64,000 nucleotides of DNA from JACMLD01 sp963705285 (GCA_963705285.1 OY970066.1:496001-560000); one strand, 5' to 3'; positions 34,018 to 42,782 are shown, counted from the first letter of the stretch. The notes: generated by a model not told the origin, from the letters alone. A program made the numbers and translations.

Positions 34018-35003
34018 AGAATTAGGCATATTAAGCTCTTCGTAAAGGTAATGCTTTGTTGTAACTAAATATTGTAGTATTTTCATGCTAAATATATTAG
34101 GTATGTTTCAAGGTATTAACGCAATAGAATTTGCGCGTTGTTTTCCTGATAACGAATCTTGTTTGCGTTATTTGGATGACCATAAATGGAAATTCGGCTA
34201 CCAATGCAAGCACTGTGGGTGCGAGAAATATATAAAAGGTAAAACAGGATTTCATCGCAGATGCCAGCAGTGCGGATATGATGAAAGTGTGACGGCAAAC
34301 ACGCTTTTTCATGACATCCGTTTACCGTTATTAAAAGCGTTTCACATGCTGTTTCGCCTTACCACCAAAAAGAAAGGGATGTCTACAGTAGAACTGGCGG
34401 GTGAGGTGGGCGTTCAGCAGAAAACTGCCTGGCTGTTTAAGCGCAAAGTGCAGTTAGCAATGAGTGAAGCCGCTGCGTTACAAAACAATGTTGATGTTGA
34501 CGAGTTCATTCTCGGGGCCAGAAATAAGGGGCAGCACGGCCGAAAAATTGATAAAAAAAAAGCCGCGTTAATAGCCCTTGAACTGCTGGGTAATGGAAAA
34601 GTCGGCAATATATTTATGAACCCGATAGAAAATTGCAAAGCTGACACTTTACGATATGCCCTGAAAAAAGGGGTGTCGGCATCAGCTAAAATAAGAACCG
34701 ATGACTATCAACCTTACAAAACTTTAAGCACGGAAATGGACATCACGCAAATAAGGTCATTAAAAGGAAGAAATTTCAAAGAACTGCATATTCAAATCAT
34801 GCTTTTCAAAAGCTGGATGCGAGGAATACACCACAAATGTTCTAATGACCACTTTTTTGCATACTGCAATGAATACAGTTATCGGTTCAACAATAGAAAC
34901 GGTCGCAAGAAAATATTTGAGGTATTGATCAAAAGAATGCTACACATAAATCCGCATCCTTATCCAATACTAAAAACATTAAGCGCTTATTCTACCTAAT
35001 TCT
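34018..35003 (+). mobile_element. IS1595-family insertion sequence
   Basis: Terminal inverted repeats AGAATTAGGCATATTAAGC (left) and AGAATTAGGTAGAATAAGC (inverted right end) bound a single transposase gene; the right repeat overlaps the stop codon. Immediately outside both ends is AATTTAAAAT, a candidate 10-bp target duplication, although IS1595 usually makes 8 bp and the host repeat itself contains this word. Confidence 0.8.
34085..34999 (+). CDS. IS1595 family transposase
   Basis: A 304-aa transposase of the IS1595/ISXO2 group. The N-terminal zinc ribbon has CKHCGCEKY and CQQCGYD, and the catalytic domain has the expected acidic residues in VDVDEF and IRTDDYQPY and ends with NDHFFAYCNEYSYRFNNRN. 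It appears intact. ATG 34085 is used; ATG 34103 (MFQGINAIEF) is an equally plausible start. Confidence 0.92.
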   Translation: MLNILGMFQGINAIEFARCFPDNESCLRYLDDHKWKFGYQCKHCGCEKYIKGKTGFHRRCQQCGYDESVTANTLFHDIRLPLLKAFHMLFRLTTKKKGMSTVELAGEVGVQQKTAWLFKRKVQLAMSEAAALQNNVDVDEFILGARNKGQHGRKIDKKKAALIALELLGNGKVGNIFMNPIENCKADTLRYALKKGVSASAKIRTDDYQPYKTLSTEMDITQIRSLKGRNFKELHIQIMLFKSWMRGIHHKCSNDHFFAYCNEYSYRFNNRNGRKKIFEVLIKRMLHINPHPYPILKTLSAYST

Positions 35004-35426
35004 AATTTAAAATTCAAAATTTAAAATAATCCTCGACCGGCTATCGCATAGGGCTGTCCTACGGACTGCATCGTTTACTGCTCATGTTTGCTACCCATAT
35101 AATGTTCCTCCGGAACATGAGATGGCAATAACATTTACACGTATAATGTTGCCGCAGATTCGCAGATTAATAATACAAATTGTAAAATAACTCTGCAGCC
35201 CGCTGCCACGCTTACACGCTGCGAGAAACATCGCCGCAGATTCGCAGATTAATCATTCAAAATTTAAAATTCAACATTTAAAATAACTCTGCAGCCCGCT
35301 GCCTCGCTTACACGCTGCGAGAAACATCGCCGCAGATTCGCAGATTAATCATTCAAAATTTAGAATTCAACATTTAAAATAACTCCGCCCCCGCTGCGAG
35401 AAACATTGCCGCAGATTAATAATGAT
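35004..35426. repeat. 96-bp tandem repeat block right of the IS
   Basis: Units begin at 35189 and 35285 (AACTCTGCAGCCCGCTGCC, TTACACGCTGCGAGAAACATC, GCAGATTCGCAGATTAATC) and a partial one at 35381. The first 150 bp carry single copies of the same words. No gene is visible in this 420-bp gap. Confidence 0.85.
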
Positions 35427-36536
35427 TCAAAACAACTTTCCCTGCTCACCCGGCCGTCTGAAGAGTTTGGTATTCAGGCTCCAGTCTTCCGCATTCATTC
35501 CATACAGCTTGCCGTATTTTTTGTATTGCTGTGCCACCATCTGGGCAATATTGCCTTCTCCGCGCATGCGCACGCCCCATCGCGTATCGTTTACTTTGCC
35601 GTCGTGACTTTGTTCAATAAGGTGCCATACTTTGTCGGCCCTATCCGGAAAGTTTTTATATAGCCAGTCGTGAAACAATAATTTGATGGCGCCATTTAAA
35701 CGGATAAAAGTATACGCGGTAAAAGTGGCCCCGCTATCGCGCGCGGCCTTCATGATGCGTTGCATTTCATGTTCATTGAGGCCGGGTATCATGGGCCCCA
35801 TCATAACACCCATTCTTACCCCGGCATTGCTCAATTCTTCTATCACTTTTAATTTTTGACGGGCGGTAGTGGTACGCGGTTCCATTATGCGGCGCAGATC
35901 TTCGTTAAAAGAAGTAATGGATACCATGGCGGACACCAATTGCTTTTTGGCCATCTCCTGCAGCACGTCTTTGTCTTTCAGTATCCACGAGTTTTTGGTA
36001 AGTATGCCCACAGGTTGGTTAAACTCGTTGCATACTTCCAGCAATCCGCGGGTGAGCCGGTATTGTTGCTCTGCAGGCTGGTAGCAGTCTGTATTGCCGC
36101 TAAGCATGATGGGCGCGCAATTCCATTTGGGATGCATTAAAAACTTGCGCAGCAGTTGAGGGGCATTCTTTTTAACGATGATTTTTTGTTCAAAATCCAG
36201 CCCTGCGCTATAACCCCAGTATTCATGCACATTACGCGCGTAACAGTAAATGCAACCGTGTTCGCACCCTGCATAGGGGTTCATACTGTAACTCATGCCC
36301 ACATCCGGACTTTCCACTGCGTTTACAATTGTTTTTGACTGCTGTTCTATATACTGGGTGGGCAGCGTGGCTTCTTCCCAATCATCAATACCTTCTACAT
36401 GATCCCTGCTCAGTTCAGTTTTCAGGAACCGGTTGCGCGTATTGATTTGCGCGCCCCGGCCTGCGTGGTACTGCACACTATCTTCTTTTTTTATCGCGGA
36501 TACTTTATAGTGATCCTGTTTTAATTTGTCTGGCAT
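35427..36536 (-). CDS. PA0069-family radical SAM protein
   Basis: A 369-aa radical SAM enzyme with the cluster motif CEHGCIYCYARNVHEY, which matches the PA0069 family (Rv2578c-like). The start used gives MPDKLKQDHYKVSAIKK; a longer frame adds 44 residues unlike the family. GNTDCYQPAEQQYRLTRGLLE and TKNSWILKDKD continue the family pattern. The substrate is unknown for this family. It stands alone beside repeats. Confidence 0.9.
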   Translation of the reverse strand: MPDKLKQDHYKVSAIKKEDSVQYHAGRGAQINTRNRFLKTELSRDHVEGIDDWEEATLPTQYIEQQSKTIVNAVESPDVGMSYSMNPYAGCEHGCIYCYARNVHEYWGYSAGLDFEQKIIVKKNAPQLLRKFLMHPKWNCAPIMLSGNTDCYQPAEQQYRLTRGLLEVCNEFNQPVGILTKNSWILKDKDVLQEMAKKQLVSAMVSITSFNEDLRRIMEPRTTTARQKLKVIEELSNAGVRMGVMMGPMIPGLNEHEMQRIMKAARDSGATFTAYTFIRLNGAIKLLFHDWLYKNFPDRADKVWHLIEQSHDGKVNDTRWGVRMRGEGNIAQMVAQQYKKYGKLYGMNAEDWSLNTKLFRRPGEQGKLF

Positions 36537-36910
36537 AGAAATAATTTGGTTGATGATCTTAAAAAAAACGACTGTAACACGTAGACACAGATACGCATCC
36601 TTTATACTGGTTTTCTTTTCTGGGAAACACACAGTGATGGCGGCGCATTTGCTTTTTGCAAACAACATTTTTGAAAATACGGAGACACGGAGACACCAGC
36701 CATTGACTGGTATTATTAAGATGATACACGGAGATTGCCAGCTATTTGTTTTGCCAGCTTACAGTAAAACACAGAGACACAAACAGGCCAGCTGCTTACT
36801 GGCTTTTTTAGAAACACACAGCAATTGCTGCTCATTTTAATGCAGTGCGGAAATTTCTTCTGTTTTATCGTTTATGCGAATTAATTATTGAGGTACTGCT
36901 ATCTTGCCTG
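36537..36910. other. Intergenic region with short palindromic words
   Basis: The gap contains ACGGAGACACGGAGACAC, CACAGAGACACAAACAGG and small hairpins such as CCAGCCATTGACTGG and GCCAGC-n-GCCAGC-type duplications. The words resemble those bounding the GxxExxY element at 39246. No ORF is supported. Confidence 0.5.
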
Positions 36911-37327
36911 CTAATTATATATCATTCTTTTAATTCCGTTTTTCATCAATGGAACATTAAAATTTAAAATATAGCCCAGCCGCTTACCGGTCAACTTTAA
37001 GTAGGTGAGCAGTTGCGCATCCCAAACAGCATGATGGTTTTCCTCTGCCTTTAACTCCACAATAATCAAATCGTCTACAAGCATATCAATAGGTAAAGTT
37101 TCATCAATTGCCAGTATGCCATACATAATTTTAGTGGTTGCCCGTTTAGTAAATGAGATACCCCGCTGCTGCAACTCAAAACAAAAACATTTCTCATAAA
37201 CGCTTTTTTGTAAACCGGGACCCAGCTTTTTGTGTATGGCAATGGCAATTTGAACAATCTGTTCTGTTAACCACCTTTCCCTTGCTGAAATTGGTTCAAA
37301 CCCTGTTTCCTTCTTTGCACGCGTCAT
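36911..37327 (-). CDS. GxxExxY protein (PD-(D/E)XK-like)
   Basis: A 138-aa protein of the GxxExxY family. The motif appears as GPGLQKSVYE; later IDMLVDDLIIVELKAEENH gives the D...ExK spacing of PD-(D/E)XK nucleases (Pfam groups such proteins with PDDEXK_3). It ends NGIKRMIYN, almost the same as the second copy at 39317. Members occur in multiple copies in many genomes and are of unproven function. No flanking inverted repeat is visible at this copy. Confidence 0.88.
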   Translation of the reverse strand: MTRAKKETGFEPISARERWLTEQIVQIAIAIHKKLGPGLQKSVYEKCFCFELQQRGISFTKRATTKIMYGILAIDETLPIDMLVDDLIIVELKAEENHHAVWDAQLLTYLKLTGKRLGYILNFNVPLMKNGIKRMIYN

Positions 37328-37416
37328 AATACATTCATGGTTTAACCTGCCAATTTAAAATATCATCCGGGCAAACCGTTATTGCTCTTATTGCCATGGC
37401 ACAACACTTTGCTCTT

Positions 37417-38037
37417 TTATTTTTTGCCAATTACTTCCTTCTTACCAGCATCAACCGACTGGTATAAGAATTCAATCTTTTCTACCAATTGGTAAGCAGC
37501 GGTAGTTCCAGCCGGCCTTCTAAACAACAGCATACTATCTGCCAACCACTCGCCATCAAAAGTCATTTTGTTATAGCCCGGCCACTGCGAATCAAATTGC
37601 CCTTTTGATAATTGCTGCGCTATTGCTGTACGGGACATATCGCAAAAATGTGGCTGGCTTGATGGATTCAAAGCCATACATTCATGTTGCAAACGAATTG
37701 CCTTCACTAACTGGCGCACCGGTTCTTTCTTGGCAACATCCATATCAATGGTGTGAAAAGCAAAGCTGCCACCATGTTTCAACATTACCGTAAATGGTTG
37801 CTGACCCATACCTGTTGCTTTCAGCTTGCTCACAATCCGCGATTCCATCATTGCATACTGATTAAATGTAGCCAGCGTAAAATACGGTTCATCCCAGCCG
37901 TCATTTTTCGCCTGGCCAGCTTTATAGCATTCTTCTTTTATCGGCAGTACATTGTTGCGCAATATTGGTTGCAGACTAAGCACCAGCAAGTATTGATTTA
38001 TTTTATGGCCCGGAAAAGCCAAAGCAGATGGTTTCAT
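37417..38037 (-). CDS. 2H phosphoesterase-like (LigT/2'-5' RNA ligase superfamily) protein, degenerate first motif
   Basis: A 206-aa protein with the strand order of 2H phosphoesterases. The second motif PHFCDMSRT keeps its His, but the first, EPYFTLATF, has Tyr in place of the usual His, so catalysis through the normal two-His mechanism is doubtful. It follows a paralogous gene by 32 bp on the same strand. RNA-end or cyclic nucleotide binding is a family-based inference. Confidence 0.7.
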   Translation of the reverse strand: MKPSALAFPGHKINQYLLVLSLQPILRNNVLPIKEECYKAGQAKNDGWDEPYFTLATFNQYAMMESRIVSKLKATGMGQQPFTVMLKHGGSFAFHTIDMDVAKKEPVRQLVKAIRLQHECMALNPSSQPHFCDMSRTAIAQQLSKGQFDSQWPGYNKMTFDGEWLADSMLLFRRPAGTTAAYQLVEKIEFLYQSVDAGKKEVIGKK

Positions 38038-38069
38038 AATTAATTGTATTTTTTTACTTTACTACATAT

Positions 38070-38684
38070 TCATGCTGCCCCACAGAATGAATTACTACCG
38101 GCAGGCCTTAAACGAAATACCTGGACGGTTTTACAATTGCCGAACGGATGCCGGCGCCGCAGCAACACTAATTCTTCCATTATAAAAGAAGTATGAAATA
38201 CTTTGCCGGCATAAGCTGCTATTGCTTTATTATAAACATCCGCAGGCAAGCTATCGGCAATGCATAAGTGCGGATGAGCAATTACCTTTATGGGCGGACA
38301 ATCAGATGCACGGATATACTCATCTACCGGTTGTAATTTTTTTGACAATTGCTGAAAAGGGGTTGGATCCTGCACGCGCATGCAAATGGCACCCGTGGGT
38401 GAACCGCTATACACCAATGTTACCATAAACCCTGCTTCAACGCTAATAATTCGCTGCAGCCACCTAATGATTGTGTCTTCCATGCCTTCGCCAGCAAAAA
38501 AATGAGCCACTTCCATATGCGGTGTTTTTTTGCTGACGCCTTCTCCAAAAGCTTTTATAAAATGCGCCTGCGCCTCTATTATCTTATTACTCACATCATT
38601 ACCGGGGTTTCCTATCAGTATATATTCAGATAACCCCTGCGGGGAACAATTATCATTAGCAATTTCCTGGAAGTAAGCATGCAT
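38070..38684 (-). CDS. 2H phosphoesterase-like protein
   Basis: A 204-aa paralog of the following gene. Two His motifs, TPHMEVAHFF and HPHLCIADSL, sit at the expected spacing for the LigT/2'-5' RNA ligase superfamily, although the Thr/Ser that normally follows His (HxT/S) is replaced (E and C). It is divergent from the umuD-like gene with 122 bp between them, where a 12-bp direct repeat occurs. This promoter sharing suggests joint control with umuDC. Confidence 0.7.
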   Translation of the reverse strand: MHAYFQEIANDNCSPQGLSEYILIGNPGNDVSNKIIEAQAHFIKAFGEGVSKKTPHMEVAHFFAGEGMEDTIIRWLQRIISVEAGFMVTLVYSGSPTGAICMRVQDPTPFQQLSKKLQPVDEYIRASDCPPIKVIAHPHLCIADSLPADVYNKAIAAYAGKVFHTSFIMEELVLLRRRHPFGNCKTVQVFRLRPAGSNSFCGAA

Positions 38685-38705
38685 AAAAAAATATGTGATG
38701 ATTAA

Positions 38706-38740
38706 ATATTTAGCATAAATTTACTAATATATTTAGCATA
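38706..38740. promoter_or_regulatory. 12-bp direct repeat, candidate operator
   Basis: ATATTTAGCATA occurs at 38706-38717 and again at 38729-38740, 23 bp apart (about two helical turns), between the divergent 2H gene and umuD-like gene. Its location fits an operator for a damage-responsive repressor; the regulator is unknown. Confidence 0.5.
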
Positions 38741-38806
38741 CCAGCAAATCTTTTTTCACCTTCATTTTCTGGTGGGCACATCCAGAAACATAAAAAACCA
38801 ACGTAT

Positions 38807-39241
38807 ATGGACGGAGAAATTTTTTACGGCGCAGCTTATAAAGGTTCTAAACAATACGGTCAGCATCAAATTAAAACCGCAGATGCCACCGGCTTTGGTG
38901 CCGCGGCAGATGACTACGCAGAGCGGGGCATCGATCTAAATGAACAATTGATAGGCAACAAACCGGCTACATTTTTTATGCGGGTTCGCGGAGATGCCAT
39001 GGTAGGCGCCGGCATACACGATGGCGATATTGTAATTGTAGATCGGTCGCTCAAAGTAGCGAGCGGAAAAGTAGTGATTGCCGTATTGAATGGCGAGATG
39101 TTGATCCGCAGGCTTGAAAAAACATTTAATAAAATCAGGCTACTGCCAGAAACCAGTAAGCTGGCTCCAATTGAAGTGGATACGTTTAATAATGAATTTG
39201 CCATTTGGGGTGTAGTAACGTATTCTATTCATACCCCCTAG
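38807..39241 (+). CDS. umuD: UmuD-like protein lacking the catalytic dyad
   Basis: A 144-aa S24/LexA-type protein, homolog of the UmuD subunit of translesion polymerase V. The alignment with E. coli UmuD is clear: TGFGAAADDYAERGIDLNEQLI corresponds to the cleavage region and VRGDAMVGAGIHDGDIVIVD to the active site. The catalytic Ser is Ala64 (codon GCC in GDAM), and the catalytic Lys position in GEMLIRRLE is Arg101. The scissile Cys-Gly is Thr28-Gly29. Self-cleavage should therefore be impossible. The chain is otherwise complete, so a non-cleavable structural partner of UmuC is likely. Confidence 0.87.
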   Translation: MDGEIFYGAAYKGSKQYGQHQIKTADATGFGAAADDYAERGIDLNEQLIGNKPATFFMRVRGDAMVGAGIHDGDIVIVDRSLKVASGKVVIAVLNGEMLIRRLEKTFNKIRLLPETSKLAPIEVDTFNNEFAIWGVVTYSIHTP

Positions 39242-39245
39242 CTGG

Positions 39246-39746
39246 TTTGCCACAGAGGAAAAGAGGTTTTCACGGAGTACAAGAGGCCATAGGTAGCAGC
39301 TGAATAAAAATGTCGTATGGAAGAGTTAAATATGTTAAGCGAACAAATATTAAAATATGCATTTAGGGTGCATACCGAATTAGGACCTGGTTTGTTGGAA
39401 TCATCGTATAAAGAATGTTTGTTCTATCTGCTGAATAAAAATGGCATTTTTACTCAAAAAGAAAAGCCAATGCCACTTTTGTTTGAAGAAGTTAAAATGG
39501 ACGTGGGATATAGGGTTGATCTACTGGTGGAGCACAGAGTAATAGTAGAAATAAAAACAGTTGACTCCTTTTCATTAATACACACTGCGCAAGTGCTCAC
39601 TTACTTAAAATTATCAGGATGTAAACTTGGCTTACTATTAAATTTTCAGACTGCCCATTTGAGAAATGGAATCAAGCGTTTAGTTTTATAATGATCTGCG
39701 ACAACCTCTTGTACTCCGTGAAAACCTCTTTTACCTCTGTGGCAAA
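39246..39746 (+). mobile_element. Inverted-repeat-bounded GxxExxY element
   Basis: A 41-bp sequence at 39246-39286 (beginning TTTGCCACAGAGG, containing GAGGTTTTCACGGAGTAC) recurs inverted at 39705-39746 with a single extra base. Between them lies only the GxxExxY gene. The unit sits exactly between umuD and umuC, normally adjacent genes. No clear target-site duplication is seen. Confidence 0.7.
39317..39691 (+). CDS. GxxExxY protein (PD-(D/E)XK-like) inside an inverted-repeat unit
   Basis: A 124-aa member of the GxxExxY family with motif GPGLLESSYKE and the nuclease-like VDLLVEHRVIVEIKTVDSF. The C-terminus (LRNGIKRLVL) is close to that of the copy at 36911. The flanking 41-bp inverted repeats and its placement inside umuDC argue that gene and repeats move or spread together. 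Whether the protein acts on the repeats is a hypothesis. Confidence 0.88.
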   Translation: MEELNMLSEQILKYAFRVHTELGPGLLESSYKECLFYLLNKNGIFTQKEKPMPLLFEEVKMDVGYRVDLLVEHRVIVEIKTVDSFSLIHTAQVLTYLKLSGCKLGLLLNFQTAHLRNGIKRLVL

Positions 39747-39755
39747 AAAGTCAAT

Positions 39756-41120
39756 ATGGTTATAACAAAGAATGAAAGAATGCCCGATCCAGGTTCCCCC
39801 TTCAGGGGGGCAGGGGGTCTTGGGACAGGGGATACCTCAGGAACCTTATGCGCCATTGTAGACTGCAACAGTTTCTATTGCTCTGCCGAGCGCGTGTTCA
39901 GGCCCGATCTGTGGAAGAAACCCGTAGTGGTATTGAGCAATAACGATGGTTGCATTATTTCGCGCAGCGATGAAGCCAAAGCATTTGGTGTAGGTATGGC
40001 CGGGCCTTACTTCCAGGAAAAACACCTGATAGAAAAACACCAGATAGAAGTTTTCTCCTCTAACTACAATTTGTATGGCGATATGAGTATCCGGGTGATG
40101 GACACCCTCCGTACGCTCTCGCCTGCTGTAGAAGTGTATTCTGTTGATGAAGCATTTCTTGATCTGGGCCATATACCGCCGGAAGACATCACCGCTTACA
40201 GCAGGCATATAAAAGAAACCGTAGAACAATGGACGGGTATCTCTGTGTCTATTGGCGTGGCGCCTACCAAAACCCTGGCGAAGCTGGCTAACAACCTCGC
40301 TAAAAAAAACAAACAGGCAACAGGGTGTGTATATATACTTGCTACAGAACAGGAACAGCGCATAGCCTTGCAACAAACACGTGTAAATGCTATTTGGGGT
40401 GTTGGCGGTGCCTATGCCGGCAAACTTATCAATATGGGAATTACCAGTGCGTGGGAGCTGCGCAACATGAGCGAAGAATGGGCACACAAACACCTTGGCG
40501 GCGTAGTGGGCACCCGGTTGATAAAAGAGTTGAGAGGCCAGCCCTGTATTGAGATGAAAAATCCGCTGGACGTGAAAAAAATGATCGCCACCACGCGCAT
40601 GTTTGGTGAACCTGTTAACAACATCACCGACATTAAAGAAGCAGTGGCTACCTATACTTCCAGGGCGGCAGAAAAATTGCGCAGGCAACAAAGCGCGGCC
40701 ACAATGGTAAGTGTTTTTATTGTTGCGCGCGGACAAGACCACCAGGCCGATTTTAACCGCGGCGCCACTATTAGCAGCTATGTTACATTACCCGCAGCTA
40801 CTTCTGTTACCAATGAATTGATTAAACCGGCTGTACAGTTGATTGATCAGTTATATGAGCCTGGTACCTTTTACAAAAAAGCCGGTGTGCTGCTCAGCGG
40901 GCTGGTGCCGGATAGTTCTATACAAGCCAATATGTTTGTACCTGAAACAAAAAACAATGGCCGCATGCTGATGGGTATGATAGACAATGTAAACTTTAGT
41001 ATGCGCGATGATGTGTTGAAATTTGCCACCTCGGGTACCACCCGCAACTGGAAGATGCGGCAGGAACTGCGCAGCCAAAGATATACCTCCAGGTGGGAAG
41101 AACTGTTTGAAGTAAGATAA
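39756..41120 (+). CDS. umuC: Y-family DNA polymerase UmuC
   Basis: Catalytic subunit for translesion synthesis. The polymerase palm begins at AIVDCNSFYCSAERVF with acidic Asp36, and carries VYSVDEAFLDL with Asp131-Glu132; VSIGVAPTKTLAKLANNLAKK and the C-terminal DUF4113 region (WKMRQELRSQRYTSRW) are intact. At 454 aa it is longer than usual because 30 residues precede the normal start. These come from repeat-like DNA next to the inserted GxxExxY element (GSPFRGAGGLGTG), and no ATG exists at the expected place. The true start is either 39756 or 39780. Confidence 0.92.
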   Translation: MVITKNERMPDPGSPFRGAGGLGTGDTSGTLCAIVDCNSFYCSAERVFRPDLWKKPVVVLSNNDGCIISRSDEAKAFGVGMAGPYFQEKHLIEKHQIEVFSSNYNLYGDMSIRVMDTLRTLSPAVEVYSVDEAFLDLGHIPPEDITAYSRHIKETVEQWTGISVSIGVAPTKTLAKLANNLAKKNKQATGCVYILATEQEQRIALQQTRVNAIWGVGGAYAGKLINMGITSAWELRNMSEEWAHKHLGGVVGTRLIKELRGQPCIEMKNPLDVKKMIATTRMFGEPVNNITDIKEAVATYTSRAAEKLRRQQSAATMVSVFIVARGQDHQADFNRGATISSYVTLPAATSVTNELIKPAVQLIDQLYEPGTFYKKAGVLLSGLVPDSSIQANMFVPETKNNGRMLMGMIDNVNFSMRDDVLKFATSGTTRNWKMRQELRSQRYTSRWEELFEVR

Positions 41121-41345
41121 GTGATGTACGATGTGTGTGCTTATGGCGCAGTGCTTCAATGCACCATTCCGCCATGCCGTGTAAAGGCATTTCTTCATGA
41201 TACATCATAACAATCATGAAAATCTGCGTTTCATTGGCCGTTAATCGGCCTTTCACCGGCCCTACCGGGCGTTTCACCGGTAATTGCCTGAATATTTCAT
41301 GGTACCTAAAATATAATACCTTGCCGCCCGTCTACCTCTTTATAC

Positions 41346-41924
41346 ATGGACGAGCTACTGACCATACCGGCAGACATGACAACAGAACAAAAAGGTAATA
41401 TCACCCGCGTCATTAACGACTACAGCAGGCGCCTGCTGGGTTTTATACGCAAACGCGTGAACAATGAAGCAGATGCAGAAGATATTTTGCAGGATGTATT
41501 TTACCAGTTCATAGGCAATACACAACCCATAGAACAATTAACCGCATGGCTGTTTACCGTTGCAAGAAATAAAATAACAGACAAGCAAAGAAAAAAGAAA
41601 CCAGAAGCGCTTGAAGACGTGTATGCATCAGCTGAAGAAGATGTGGCTTTTGACTGGACAGAAATTTTCTTTGATGATACTGATAACCCCGAAACAGCTT
41701 ACCTGCGAAATCTTTTCTGGGAAGCTTTGGATAATGCATTGAACGAGCTGCCGGCAGAACAACGGGAAGTGTTTGTGATGAATGAAATTGATGGTATACC
41801 TTTTAAAGAGATTGCTGAAAAGACAGGCCTTACCGTAAACACCCTGTTGTCTAGAAAACGGTATGCAGTATTGCATTTGCGCGACAGGCTGAGTGTATTG
41901 AAAGATGAATTATTAAATTATTAA
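41346..41924 (+). CDS. ECF-type RNA polymerase sigma factor
   Basis: A 192-aa sigma-70 family factor with region 2 (LLGFIRKRVNNEADAEDILQDVFYQF) and region 4 (LNELPAEQREVFVMNEIDGIPFKEIAEKTGLTVNTLLSRK). Between them an acidic linker is longer than in most ECF factors. The next two small genes follow closely and may be its regulators or targets; no recognisable anti-sigma domain is present. Confidence 0.92.
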   Translation: MDELLTIPADMTTEQKGNITRVINDYSRRLLGFIRKRVNNEADAEDILQDVFYQFIGNTQPIEQLTAWLFTVARNKITDKQRKKKPEALEDVYASAEEDVAFDWTEIFFDDTDNPETAYLRNLFWEALDNALNELPAEQREVFVMNEIDGIPFKEIAEKTGLTVNTLLSRKRYAVLHLRDRLSVLKDELLNY

Positions 41925-41934
41925 AATAAAAAAA

Positions 41935-42312
41935 ATGAGAAAGGAATTTATTGTGAAAAAGATCATTGGCATTATCATATTTGTGTTTGCCTTTATTGTG
42001 GGTTTAAGTTTTGCAGTGATGGCATTATGGAATAATATACTGGTAGGTGTACTGCATGTAAGCACCATCACCTTCTGGCAGGCGCTGGGCATCTTTGCCC
42101 TTGCTAAAATATTATTCGGTGGGTTCCCTGGCCCCCGTGGCAGATGGGGTGGTGGCCCGGGCCGATGGAAACAACATATGGGCGAAGGCATGAAAGAAAA
42201 ATGGATGAACATGACACCGGAAGACAGGGAAAAATTTAAACAGGAATGGAGAAACCGTTGCGGTGGCGGATGGAGAAGACCGGCCCCCGAACAAAAAAAT
42301 ACTGCAGAATAA
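41935..42312 (+). CDS. Small membrane protein behind the sigma gene
   Basis: A 125-aa protein with two N-terminal hydrophobic segments (IIGIIIFVFAFIVGLSFAVMAL and FWQALGIFALAKILFGGF), followed by a Gly/Arg/Trp-rich tail and a MTPEDREKFKQEW helix that resembles the metal-responsive CpxP/Spy-like tail motif. It begins 10 bp after the sigma gene. It may be an anti-sigma-like or envelope-stress protein, but no family is certain. Confidence 0.75.
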   Translation: MRKEFIVKKIIGIIIFVFAFIVGLSFAVMALWNNILVGVLHVSTITFWQALGIFALAKILFGGFPGPRGRWGGGPGRWKQHMGEGMKEKWMNMTPEDREKFKQEWRNRCGGGWRRPAPEQKNTAE

Positions 42313-42493
42313 TTCAACAGTAGTAACAGGTAGATGATGGCCGTTTTGAAAGGCTAATTTGAACAACAGATTGATAGCCAGGGATGCGTTCAGGGCTGAC
42401 AAGCCATTTGGGATAGCACATATATCTACTTCAACTTACTACGCTGCACACGGGCATTGTTGCCCTGGAACAAAACTAACAAAACACCGAGCC

Positions 42494-42706
42494 ATGACTA
42501 TTCATGTTTTTAAAACCGATGTACGTAACAGGAAAAACGTCAGTGCACTGGCGCCCCACCTGCAGAATATAGAGGGAATCATACGTTGGAATGTAGACCT
42601 GCAGGATATTGACAAAGTGTTGCGCGTAGAATGTGCCAGTGTGCCTGCTACCCTTATTGAAAAAAGCGTTCGCAAAGCGGGTCATTTTTGCGAAGAACTA
42701 CAATGA
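42494..42706 (+). CDS. HMA-like ferredoxin-fold protein lacking CxxC
   Basis: A 70-aa protein with the beta-alpha-beta pattern of heavy-metal-associated domains (MTIHVFKTDV, IIRWNVDLQDIDKVLRVE) but no CxxC metal site. The start used is ATG 42494, since the longer frame begins with TTG and has no similarity. Such degenerate HMA domains are common in Bacteroidota and of unknown function. Confidence 0.7.
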   Translation: MTIHVFKTDVRNRKNVSALAPHLQNIEGIIRWNVDLQDIDKVLRVECASVPATLIEKSVRKAGHFCEELQ

Positions 42707-42782
42707 ATCAATCAATAGAAACAATAAAAACGAAAGGATATGTTACTGATCAGCTTTATTACATGGGCGATGCACAAACTTA

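Noticed and set aside
39846..40742. 298-aa ORF on the strand opposite umuC
   Set aside because: It lies fully inside umuC, which has clear family motifs; the antisense product is Cys/His/Phe-rich without any domain.
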